Source: CBDCVN01 sp965223585
Lineage (GTDB): Bacteria > Deinococcota > Deinococci > Deinococcales > Trueperaceae
DNA: 64,000 nt
Direction: 5' to 3'
Assembly (NCBI GenBank): GCA_965223585.1
Contig: CBDCWW010000023.1
Span: 310,001 to 374,000 of the forward strand
The position numbers were made by a program, and so were the translations under genes. Shown here piece after piece: positions 44,111-51,565 of this stretch. The notes below the pieces were generated by a model that did not search any database, was not told where the DNA came from, and saw only the letters and a program-made list of their open reading frames with translations. Numbering within the stretch: the first letter of the stretch is position 1; every line of letters starts with the position of its first letter.

Positions 44111-44350
44111 TCAAAACGCATATTGCAAAGTGATTTGACCATCTGTATTAGATTGAACTAATCTAATAATATTTTGCGAAGTCCTGCAATTCTGTAGGGT
44201 GTTAAGATATGCATCTTCTAAGGATACATTTCTATCTCTTTGCTCTTGATAAAATTCAATCATTTTTATTGCTAGTTCATCATCTTCGTAAGAATCAAAC
44301 TTCTCAATAACTTCAAAGTCGTTTTGGGGTATTTTGTATCCTTGGTTCAT
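44111..44350 (-). CDS. Small protein of unknown function
   Basis: A 79-residue protein with an AAAGG ribosome site 11 bases upstream. It opens MNQGYKIPQNDFEVIEKFDS; the middle is helical and acidic (DDELAIKMIEFYQEQRDRNV). No family recognised. A terminator follows on its strand, which supports a real transcript. It has the general look of small Nif11- or peptide-precursor-like proteins but lacks the hallmark motifs. Confidence 0.5.
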   Translation of the reverse strand: MNQGYKIPQNDFEVIEKFDSYEDDELAIKMIEFYQEQRDRNVSLEDAYLNTLQNCRTSQNIIRLVQSNTDGQITLQYAF

Positions 44351-44814
44351 TTTAATTATACCTTTCTGTGAGATTTGCCTAAGCTTCTAGGCGAGTTTTG
44401 AATCTAGGTAGCTTATGTTGAAATCTTTGTTAAGAATAAAACTATCTATGCTCATCACAATCACTATCTAATATATTAATTATTGTTAGTGACAAAACTA
44501 TTATTTTTAACTTACATTTTTCTTAAAATTGCTAACATATGAATTAAATGCTTTGAACTTACCCACTATAAGAAGTTCTTTGATGCACTTTTTGATAATT
44601 TTGAGATGTTTCTAGGACAAGGCTTTAAGGGAGGGTTTTCTGCTCACTAAGAAGGAGTGCTTTTGATAATTCCTTAACTTTTACTCGCAAGTTGATTAGC
44701 TACAGAATCCGTATAGGGTAAAATACAAACAAAGGTATCTCGAACAATGTTTATTTAGAAATAAACTAGCACTAAACTCCTTGAATTGCAATCCTAGCTT
44801 TGGTTCTATAAGCG
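44351..44814. other. Gene-free stretch upstream of the astacin gene
   Basis: About 460 AT-rich bases. I see no gene or RNA. It ends at the inverted-repeat element shared with the beta-helix lipoprotein genes. The 5' part should hold the promoter of the small minus-strand gene. Confidence 0.5.
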
Positions 44815-44858
44815 AGCGTCACACATTGCCTTGTACTATGTGATGCTGATGTGACGCT
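44815..44858 (+). promoter_or_regulatory. Inverted-repeat element upstream of astacin lipoprotein
   Basis: AGCGTCACA (44815-44823) and TGTGACGCT (44850-44858) are perfect inverted copies, 26 bases apart. A further TGTGATGCTG lies between. Near-identical arms occur at 47162-47198 and 49376-49412, upstream of two other secreted-protein genes. Probable binding site of a common regulator. Confidence 0.6.
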
Positions 44859-44956
44859 GGTTGAACGCTTCACTTACTAAGCTCTTTTTTGTAAAGGCAG
44901 AAGCCACAAACTCTAGTGGCGAATTTATGAATGCCTTTGCCTTAAGGAGAATTCTA

Positions 44957-46711
44957 ATGAACTGGAAAATTTATTTCATTATTGGATTGTTGTTTTTTTT
45001 AGTAGCTTGTGGCACCTCTAGCCCTTCACCTGTTGTAGAAGAAGCAGTTGTAGAAAAACCAGAAGAAGACATTCAGGACTATGATGTTCGCTCTATTATC
45101 TTTAATACCTCTGGGGGAGAAGAAGCTATAACTTATGAGGTTGTTGATGGTTTGGCAATGTTCGAGGGCGACATAATACTAGGTACAGCTGAGGAGTTAG
45201 AAAGCCTACGCTTAAACCCCCAAGCTATTTTCCACGATAAGAAATGTGGCTGGCGGTGTTTGTGGACAAGCGAAAAAGACTATCGTTGGCCTAATGGTGT
45301 TATTCCTTATATTATTGACTCGAGCGTAACAATGTCTGGCCAACAAAACATTCAAGACGCCATTGCCGAATGGGAATCTAAGACAAGTATTAGATTTGTT
45401 GCTAGACAGTCTCAGCACGAGGACTATGTTAAATTTGTTAAAGGATCTAGTAAGAATGCTTGCTCATCTGCTGCTGGTAGACAAGGTGGTATGCAAAAAA
45501 TTAGGCTTACATCATCTGGAGATTGTTCTGTAGGGTCATTAATTCATGAGATAGGCCATGCAGTTGGCTTATGGCATGAGCAAAATCGTCAAGATAGAGA
45601 TGATTACATTGAAATTATTGAGGATAATATTGCGAAGAAGCGTAAGCATAATTTTAAACGCCGTGTTAAAGATGGTTTGGATGTGGGCCCATATGACTAT
45701 GCTTCCATTATGCACTATGAACCAGACGCTTTTTGTAAGGAAGATAGTGCTGGTAACTGTGTAGGGCCTACCATTCAAGCTATAGGTAATAATCCTGCTA
45801 GTTATCTTATGGGGCAACGAGATGCCCTAAGTATTAGAGATATATATGCTGTTAACTGGCTTTATGCTAGAAACTGGATGGTCTTACACTCTAATGTTAA
45901 TGGCAGCCAGTTACAACAACTTGCCTATTCTGGAACTAAGTTGCCTTACCTTGCTCTAGGTGATTTCAATGGTGACGGTAAGGTTGATGTCTTTCGCACC
46001 CACAGTGGTCAGAAAAAGTGGTATATATCCTATAATGGTACTAGTAGTTGGCAAGTACTAAACTCTTCCTCAAATAGCCTTAGTGGGCTACGCCTTGGCG
46101 ATTTCAATGGTGATGGTAGAACAGATGTTTTTAAAGCAGTAAATGGACGTTTTTATGTATCTTATAGCGGTAGTGGTCCTTGGCAAGTGTTAAACTATTC
46201 TGGTGTAACTCTTGATAGGCTTGGCTTTGGTGATTTCAATGGTGATGGTAGAACAGATGTTTTTAGAACAACAAATAGACGCTGGTACGTGTCTTATAGT
46301 GGCAGTGGCCTTTGGCAAGTGCTAAACTATTCTGGTGTAACTCTTGATAGGCTTGGCTTTGGTGATTTCAATGGAGATGGTAGAACAGATGTTTTTAGAA
46401 CAACAGAAGGAAATTGGTATATGTCTTCTGGTGGTAAAGGTAGATGGAAAAAGTTAGGTCCCTCTATTCATACTCTTTCAGAGTTAAGGTTTGCTGACTT
46501 CAATGGAGATGGTAAGACTGATGTATTCCGTGAAGAGGGTAAAAAATGGTATGTTTCCTATGGTGGTAATAGCGGATGGGAACGAATCAATAGTGGACAC
46601 TATACAGAAATACCACCTTACACTAGAACCACAGGACTTGCCTTTGGTGACTTTAATGGTGATGGTACAGATGATATATTTACTACTCTAGAATGGAGTT
46701 CAAATTACTAG
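44957..46711 (+). CDS. Astacin-family metalloprotease lipoprotein with FG-GAP repeats
   Basis: A 584-residue protein from the ATG at 44957, with ribosome site AAGGAG; a longer upstream frame lacks one. The signal IYFIIGLLFFLVAC ends in a lipobox. The astacin zinc site HEIGHAVGLWHEQNRQDRD is near residue 197 and the Met-turn SIMHYEPDAF near 250. Residues ~330-580 hold six FG-GAP/VCBS-like repeats (LGDFNGDGKVDVFR), calcium-binding beta-propeller modules. It is a surface-anchored protease, perhaps acting on host or competitor proteins or on the neighbouring surface proteins. A zinc-ribbon gene follows. Confidence 0.9.
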   Translation: MNWKIYFIIGLLFFLVACGTSSPSPVVEEAVVEKPEEDIQDYDVRSIIFNTSGGEEAITYEVVDGLAMFEGDIILGTAEELESLRLNPQAIFHDKKCGWRCLWTSEKDYRWPNGVIPYIIDSSVTMSGQQNIQDAIAEWESKTSIRFVARQSQHEDYVKFVKGSSKNACSSAAGRQGGMQKIRLTSSGDCSVGSLIHEIGHAVGLWHEQNRQDRDDYIEIIEDNIAKKRKHNFKRRVKDGLDVGPYDYASIMHYEPDAFCKEDSAGNCVGPTIQAIGNNPASYLMGQRDALSIRDIYAVNWLYARNWMVLHSNVNGSQLQQLAYSGTKLPYLALGDFNGDGKVDVFRTHSGQKKWYISYNGTSSWQVLNSSSNSLSGLRLGDFNGDGRTDVFKAVNGRFYVSYSGSGPWQVLNYSGVTLDRLGFGDFNGDGRTDVFRTTNRRWYVSYSGSGLWQVLNYSGVTLDRLGFGDFNGDGRTDVFRTTEGNWYMSSGGKGRWKKLGPSIHTLSELRFADFNGDGKTDVFREEGKKWYVSYGGNSGWERINSGHYTEIPPYTRTTGLAFGDFNGDGTDDIFTTLEWSSNY

Positions 46712-46751
46712 CTTTAGTTTTAGATAGTAAGACACATTGTTTTTAAGCAAT

Positions 46752-46781
46752 AGTGCTGCCAGTTTTTGAATTGGCAGCACT
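46752..46781 (+). terminator. Strong hairpin after the astacin gene
   Basis: AGTGCTGCCA (46752-46761) pairs with TGGCAGCACT (46772-46781) around a 10-base loop. It is followed only by TTAATTATGG, so the T-tract is poor. It may be a terminator or an mRNA-stabilising hairpin. Confidence 0.5.
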
Positions 46782-46854
46782 TAATTATGGTTATCTACAA
46801 GAAAAATGTCCAAGCAATAGCACTTTTTATTTAGCAAGGAAGGAGTAATTAATA

Positions 46855-47085
46855 ATGACTTTAATACAGAAATTTTTTACAGCAATTTTGCCTCGCTCTT
46901 GGGCAGAAAGCATGCGAGCTGAGTCACTTAGCTGGATGGTACAGTGTACCTGTGGTTTTGAAAGGTCAGTTTGGGAAATGGGTGGCATTAGGTGGAAAGC
47001 TAAAGGTAACCCAAGAAGGCTAATGCGCTGTTCAGAATGTGGGCAGCGTACTTGGCATAAAGTCTATCAAGGGTTAGAAAACTAA
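46855..47085 (+). CDS. Small zinc-ribbon protein
   Basis: A 76-residue protein with ribosome site AAGGAGTAATT. Cysteines come in two pairs (QCTCGFERS and RCSECGQRTWHK), a zinc-ribbon layout. The N-terminus is amphipathic (MTLIQKFFTAILPRSWAES). Function unknown; zinc ribbons of this kind often bind nucleic acid or another protein. It lies between two secreted-protein genes. Confidence 0.6.
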   Translation: MTLIQKFFTAILPRSWAESMRAESLSWMVQCTCGFERSVWEMGGIRWKAKGNPRRLMRCSECGQRTWHKVYQGLEN

Positions 47086-47160
47086 TAGGTGAAAGTGGAA
47101 AGATCGGGGGGGCCATGTTCAAATTAGTCTAGCAATTTCCCTTCCAGTGTTGATTTACTA

Positions 47161-48132
47161 GCCAGCGTCACATAGCACTACACCAAATGTGATGCTGGTA
47201 TGACGGTCATTTTTTTAATCTCTATTTAAGCGGTTAGCACTAGCTAACTGACTATTAAGGAGAACAAAATGACTTTTATTAATATAGATTTTACAATTAG
47301 ACAATTCCATAGCAAGCAATTGCAAACTTCTCTTTTTGGGAAGAGTGTACGTATAGTAGTTTTATTAGTAGTTTTCTTGCTTGGTCTTTTCTTAGCAGCA
47401 TGTTCAAGCACTTCCAAGCCTCCAACTATAGAAACAGCTGAAGAGGTTAGTACCTTTCGTTTAGAGCTTAGTGAGGAGAGTTTAATAGTTGCCCAAGGTG
47501 ATAGTGGTCAAATTGCCATCACTATGCAGGGCATGAAGAGCCTAGACGACCTTGAACTTTATGTTGAGGATTTGCCAGAAGAGCTTTTGGACAGCACTAG
47601 TTTGAGTACAGATGGTCAAGGCATTTTTAGTGTGGAGGCTTCAGCAGAAGCAGTATTGAGTAACTATGACTTAACATTAGTGGCTATGGTAAAAGGTAAA
47701 GAGAGTAGAGCTAACCTTAGGGTGGAGGTAGTGCCAACAGGACAGCCATCTAGCAAAGTTTCTCAACTGTTAACACAAGCTACAGGAGAAATACCAGTAA
47801 TTTCTCCTATTCGTAACCAATCAGTGATTCGCAATACCAATAATCCCAGAACTATCAAGGTTAATGTAAGAGTTACTGACCCAGATAATAATAGTTTTAG
47901 GCTCAAGGTAAACTCTCGGAAAAGAGCAGTGATTCCTAACCAGCCTTGGAAGAGTTGCAACTCTCCTTGTAGAGTAAATTTAACACCTGTACCTGACAAG
48001 ACAGAAAAAGTCAGAGTAACTGTGGTGGTACGTGATCCTGACGGTAACCGAGTTTCTCGCAGTTTCAGAGTAAATGTTGTTCCTAGATATGTTAGGAACA
48101 CTAGTGATAGTGGTAGTCAGTCTTTGCGCTAC
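47161..48132 (+). repeat. Near-identical ~970-base duplication, copy 1
   Basis: From the inverted-repeat element through the promoter and the first ~288 codons, this is almost identical to 49375-50346 (I see roughly 15-20 differences). Identity stops abruptly after the SDSGSQSLR segment. Confidence 0.85.
47162..47198 (+). promoter_or_regulatory. Inverted-repeat element upstream of the first beta-helix lipoprotein
   Basis: CCAGCGTCACAT (47162-47173) and ATGTGATGCTGG (47187-47198), one mismatch in 12, with a 13-base spacer. It lies 70 bases before the ATG. It matches the element at 49376-49412. Confidence 0.65.
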
Positions 48133-49314
48133 ATAATCCTAGAAGCTGCTGCTGGAGACGTTATAGGTTTTCACCCTAGTGTTTTTAGCACAACACAAAC
48201 TATAGTATTAGAAAACAGGATTACTTTTAATAAAGATTTGATTATTGAGGGAACAGGCATTGATAATCTAACGATAAGTGGTAATAATATTGTGCAGCAC
48301 TTTGATATTATTGGTGCTAATGTTGGGTTGCAGGACATGAAACTTATTAACGGCTACTCTCAAAACTATGGTGGTTCTATGAGGGTATACAAGGGTTCAA
48401 ACAGACCAGCTCCTCAACTAACTCTAAAGCGTGTCACAGTAAGAGATAATGAGGCTACTCAGGGTGGAGGTATTTATTTGTCTACTGATAGCTCACTTGT
48501 TGTTAGGAACAGCCTAATTACAAATAATAAAGCCCAAAAACAAGGAGGAGGCATTTACAGTAGAGGTGATTTAGTTAGGATTATAGCTGGTAGCACTATA
48601 AGTAATAATGAGGCAAAGGGCCAAGGTGGTGGTATTGCCAGTACCTTTGGTACAGTTATGCTAGAAAACTGTGTTTTAGCTAACAACGTAGTAGCCCGTT
48701 TGTATGACAGTTATTTAAACACTAGCGGAGGCGGAGTCTATAGTGAAGGTGATCTTAACATTAAAAATTGCCAAATCACTGAAAACACTGCTGAAGGACA
48801 TGAGACTCACACTAGGGGTGGTGGCATTACCAACTTGGGAAACCTTTTTGTGGAAAATAGTACCATAGAAGCTAATTCTGTGCATTCACTAAGAAATTGT
48901 GCCAATCCCTTTATTTGCCCTGATGGTCCTAATGGTCAATACCTAAATTTCTACCACTATGGTGCAGGTATTTACAATGGTGGTGTTGCTATTTTAGCCT
49001 CAGGTGCTGATGTAATTGCTAATGAACCGGTTACATATAGCGTTCTACCAACATTTTATTTTGGCGGTGGTATTTACAATGCTGGTACCTTCACACTTCA
49101 GTCAGGCAGCAGGGTAAATCTAAATGCAACTAATGATGATGGTGGTGGGATTTATAATACAGGCATTCTTACTCTTGATACAGGTAGCGAGGTAAAAAAT
49201 AATGATTGCTATTCTAGTAGTTGTGGAAGAAACATTGCTAACTTTGGCACTCTAACTAACAATGGCGATACAAATGATGGTGATCCGAACAGCATCTATC
49301 CGCCAGCCCCTTAA
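47269..49314 (+). CDS. Beta-helix lipoprotein, paralogue 1
   Basis: A 681-residue protein, ribosome site AAGGAG. The signal segment VRIVVLLVVFLLGLFLAAC has a lipobox (LAAC). Residues ~60-280 form Ig-like/cadherin-like beta domains (VTDPDNNSFRLKVNSRKRAV). From ~290 a right-handed beta-helix begins, as in polymorphic or pectate-lyase-like surface proteins (SQSLRYIILEAAAGDVIGF), with repeated GGGIYN/GGGI turns to the end. A surface adhesin or glycan-binding role is likely. It is the upstream copy of a tandem pair; the beta-helix differs from that of its partner. Confidence 0.85.
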   Translation: MTFINIDFTIRQFHSKQLQTSLFGKSVRIVVLLVVFLLGLFLAACSSTSKPPTIETAEEVSTFRLELSEESLIVAQGDSGQIAITMQGMKSLDDLELYVEDLPEELLDSTSLSTDGQGIFSVEASAEAVLSNYDLTLVAMVKGKESRANLRVEVVPTGQPSSKVSQLLTQATGEIPVISPIRNQSVIRNTNNPRTIKVNVRVTDPDNNSFRLKVNSRKRAVIPNQPWKSCNSPCRVNLTPVPDKTEKVRVTVVVRDPDGNRVSRSFRVNVVPRYVRNTSDSGSQSLRYIILEAAAGDVIGFHPSVFSTTQTIVLENRITFNKDLIIEGTGIDNLTISGNNIVQHFDIIGANVGLQDMKLINGYSQNYGGSMRVYKGSNRPAPQLTLKRVTVRDNEATQGGGIYLSTDSSLVVRNSLITNNKAQKQGGGIYSRGDLVRIIAGSTISNNEAKGQGGGIASTFGTVMLENCVLANNVVARLYDSYLNTSGGGVYSEGDLNIKNCQITENTAEGHETHTRGGGITNLGNLFVENSTIEANSVHSLRNCANPFICPDGPNGQYLNFYHYGAGIYNGGVAILASGADVIANEPVTYSVLPTFYFGGGIYNAGTFTLQSGSRVNLNATNDDGGGIYNTGILTLDTGSEVKNNDCYSSSCGRNIANFGTLTNNGDTNDGDPNSIYPPAP

Positions 49315-49337
49315 GCTCTAGAGTGTTTTTTTGATTT

Positions 49338-49369
49338 TAGGCTCGAGTGTATCTCGAGCCTATCTTTCT
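49338..49369 (+). terminator. Terminator between the paralogous lipoprotein genes
   Basis: TAGGCTCGAG (49338-49347) pairs perfectly with CTCGAGCCTA (49353-49362) around TGTAT, then TCTTTCTA. The stem is built of two copies of the over-represented CTCGAG motif. Confidence 0.7.
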
Positions 49370-49374
49370 ATACC

Positions 49375-50346
49375 ACCAGCGTCACATAGCACCACACCAA
49401 ATGTGACGCTGGTATGACGGTCATTTTTTTAATCTCTATTTAAGCGGTTAGCACTAGCTAACTGACTATTAAGGAGAACAAAATGACTTTTATTAATATA
49501 GATTTTACAATTAGACAATTCCATAGCAAGCAATTGCAAACTTCTCTTTTTGGGAAGAGTGTACGTATAGTAGTTTTATTAGTAGTTTTCTTGCTTGGTC
49601 TTTTCTTAGCAGCATGCTCAAGCACTTCCAAGCCTCCAACTATAGAAACAGCTGAAGAGGTTAGTTCCTTTCGTTTAGAGCTTAGTGAAGAGCTTTTAAT
49701 AGTTGCCCAAGGTGATAGTGGTCAAATTGCCATCACTATGCAGGGCATGAAGAGCCTAGACGACCTTGAACTTTATGTTGAGGATTTGCCAGAAGAGCTT
49801 TTGGACAACACTAGTTTGAGTACAGATGGTCAAGGCATTTTTAGTGTGGAGGCTTCAGCAGAAGCAGTATTGAGTAACTATGACTTAACATTAGTGGCTA
49901 TGGTAAAAGGTAAAGAGAGTAGAGCTAACCTTAGGGTGGAGGTAGTGCCAACAGGACAGCCATCTAGCAAAGTTTCTCAACTGTCAACACAAGCTACAGG
50001 AGAAATACCAGTAATTTCTCCTATTCGTAACCAATCAGTGATTCGCAATACCAATAATCCCAGAACCGTTAAAGTTAATGTAAGAGTTACTGACCCAGAT
50101 AATAATAGTTTTAGGCTCAAGGTAAACTCTCGGAAAAGAGCAGTGATTCCTAACCAGTCTTGGAAGAGCTGCAACTCTCCTTGTAGAGTAAATTTAACAC
50201 CTGTACCTGACAAGACAGAAAAAGTCAGAGTAACTGTGGTGGTACGTGATCCTGACGGTAACCGAGTTTCTCGCAGTTTCAGAGTAAATGTTGTTCCTAG
50301 ATATGTTAGGAACACTAGTGATAGTGGTAGTCAATCTTTACGCCAC
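49375..50346 (+). repeat. Near-identical ~970-base duplication, copy 2
   Basis: Partner of 47161-48132. It keeps the upstream element, ribosome site and N-terminal coding region; the sequence diverges from ~50346. The sharp boundary suggests recent duplication with replacement of the 3' half, or gene conversion limited to the 5' half. Confidence 0.85.
49376..49412 (+). promoter_or_regulatory. Inverted-repeat element upstream of the second beta-helix lipoprotein
   Basis: CCAGCGTCACAT (49376-49387) and ATGTGACGCTGG (49401-49412) are perfect 12-base inverted arms with a 13-base spacer. It lies 70 bases before the ATG, as in the first copy. A promoter with ATGACG and TATTTA, 17 bases apart, may follow. 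Confidence 0.65.
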
Positions 50347-51504
50347 CGTATAGAACAAGCTATATCAGGTGATGTTATAGGTTTTAAATTTGATTTTACT
50401 ATTAGTGACATTCCCACAATTGTGCTTGTTCAACCTTTAGTAATTGATAAGGATTTGACTATTGAGGGAATTAAAGATTTAGTTATTAGTGGACATAACG
50501 CTACAAGGATCTTTACCATTTACAGTGCTAAAGTCACTATTACAAATATGACTATACAAAATGGTTTTAAGTATGAAGGTGGAGGAATTTATGTAGACCG
50601 TAATGACCCAAATATAGCTAGTAATGTAACACTTATAAGTGTAAACATCTTAGGTAACAAAGCAACTAATGGAGGCGGAATGTTTATTCGTAACAGCCGA
50701 GTTACCCTGCGTAAAAGCTTACTTAAAGATAACGAAGCTGATAGTAGTGGAGGAGGAATTTTTACTACAGGCACTGCTAAGCTAATAGTTATTGGCAGTA
50801 ATGTTATTGATAATATGGCGCTTGATGGTGGGGGTGGCATATACAGTGGTGGAGAAGAGCTAAAGGTTATGCAGAATAGCAGTGTTTCTAATAATAAAGC
50901 TCGCTATGGTGGTGGTGTAGTAAATGTTCAAGGTCAGGCTGAGTTTAGTAATTGCAGCGTTAGTTATAATCAAGCCTTGTCTACTTATGCTGATGCTCAA
51001 GGGGGTGGTATTCAAAATAATGGTCAAGCGTCTATAATAGAATGTGTGATTGAATCTAATATTACCCTAGCTAATCTTGGTCAAGCTATACGTGGTGGTG
51101 GTATCTTCAACACAGGTACTTTAGTTGCTACAAAAACTCAAATTACAGGTAACAGAGCCTTTACTAATGTATGTAATATATTTCCTGCGTGTCCTAATGC
51201 TGATCTTACTCGAGTCAAAGGAGGCGGTATTTATAATTCAGGGATCCTCACAATGTCAGATAGCTATGTTGTTAACAATACAGTGGAATCTACAGCTGGT
51301 TGGGTAACAGGTGGAGGCATTCATAGCATTGGAGATTTTGTGCTCGAGGCAGACAGTTATGTAACCAGTAACGCCGCAAATGATTTAGGAGCATTTAATA
51401 GTCCAGTGATGAATTATGGTGGTGGTGTTTACCTAACTGGTTTATATGATATTCAGGGCGAAGTTTCTAATAACTCACCTGATAATATCTACTACGTACC
51501 ATAA
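49483..51504 (+). CDS. Beta-helix lipoprotein, paralogue 2
   Basis: A 673-residue protein. Residues 1-~288 are nearly identical to the upstream paralogue, including the lipobox LAAC and the beta domains. The rest is a different right-handed beta-helix with many GGGI turns (GGGIYVDRNDPNIAS, GGGMFIRNSRVTL, GGGIYSGGEEL). The shared N-terminus probably anchors and displays; the variable beta-helix would give different binding. It has the same ribosome site and the same upstream element as its partner. Confidence 0.85.
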   Translation: MTFINIDFTIRQFHSKQLQTSLFGKSVRIVVLLVVFLLGLFLAACSSTSKPPTIETAEEVSSFRLELSEELLIVAQGDSGQIAITMQGMKSLDDLELYVEDLPEELLDNTSLSTDGQGIFSVEASAEAVLSNYDLTLVAMVKGKESRANLRVEVVPTGQPSSKVSQLSTQATGEIPVISPIRNQSVIRNTNNPRTVKVNVRVTDPDNNSFRLKVNSRKRAVIPNQSWKSCNSPCRVNLTPVPDKTEKVRVTVVVRDPDGNRVSRSFRVNVVPRYVRNTSDSGSQSLRHRIEQAISGDVIGFKFDFTISDIPTIVLVQPLVIDKDLTIEGIKDLVISGHNATRIFTIYSAKVTITNMTIQNGFKYEGGGIYVDRNDPNIASNVTLISVNILGNKATNGGGMFIRNSRVTLRKSLLKDNEADSSGGGIFTTGTAKLIVIGSNVIDNMALDGGGGIYSGGEELKVMQNSSVSNNKARYGGGVVNVQGQAEFSNCSVSYNQALSTYADAQGGGIQNNGQASIIECVIESNITLANLGQAIRGGGIFNTGTLVATKTQITGNRAFTNVCNIFPACPNADLTRVKGGGIYNSGILTMSDSYVVNNTVESTAGWVTGGGIHSIGDFVLEADSYVTSNAANDLGAFNSPVMNYGGGVYLTGLYDIQGEVSNNSPDNIYYVP

Positions 51505-51520
51505 ATTTACAATTAACAGG

Positions 51521-51547
51521 CCTTGGAAGCTTCCAAAGCTTCCAAGG
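51521..51547. terminator. Bidirectional hairpin between convergent genes
   Basis: CCTTGGAAGCTT (51521-51532) and AAGCTTCCAAGG (51536-51547) are perfect inverted 12-mers around CCA. It lies between the lipoprotein gene and the convergent RND gene. T-tracts are short on both sides. Confidence 0.6.
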
Positions 51548-51565
51548 TTTGAGCCACCCAAAATT

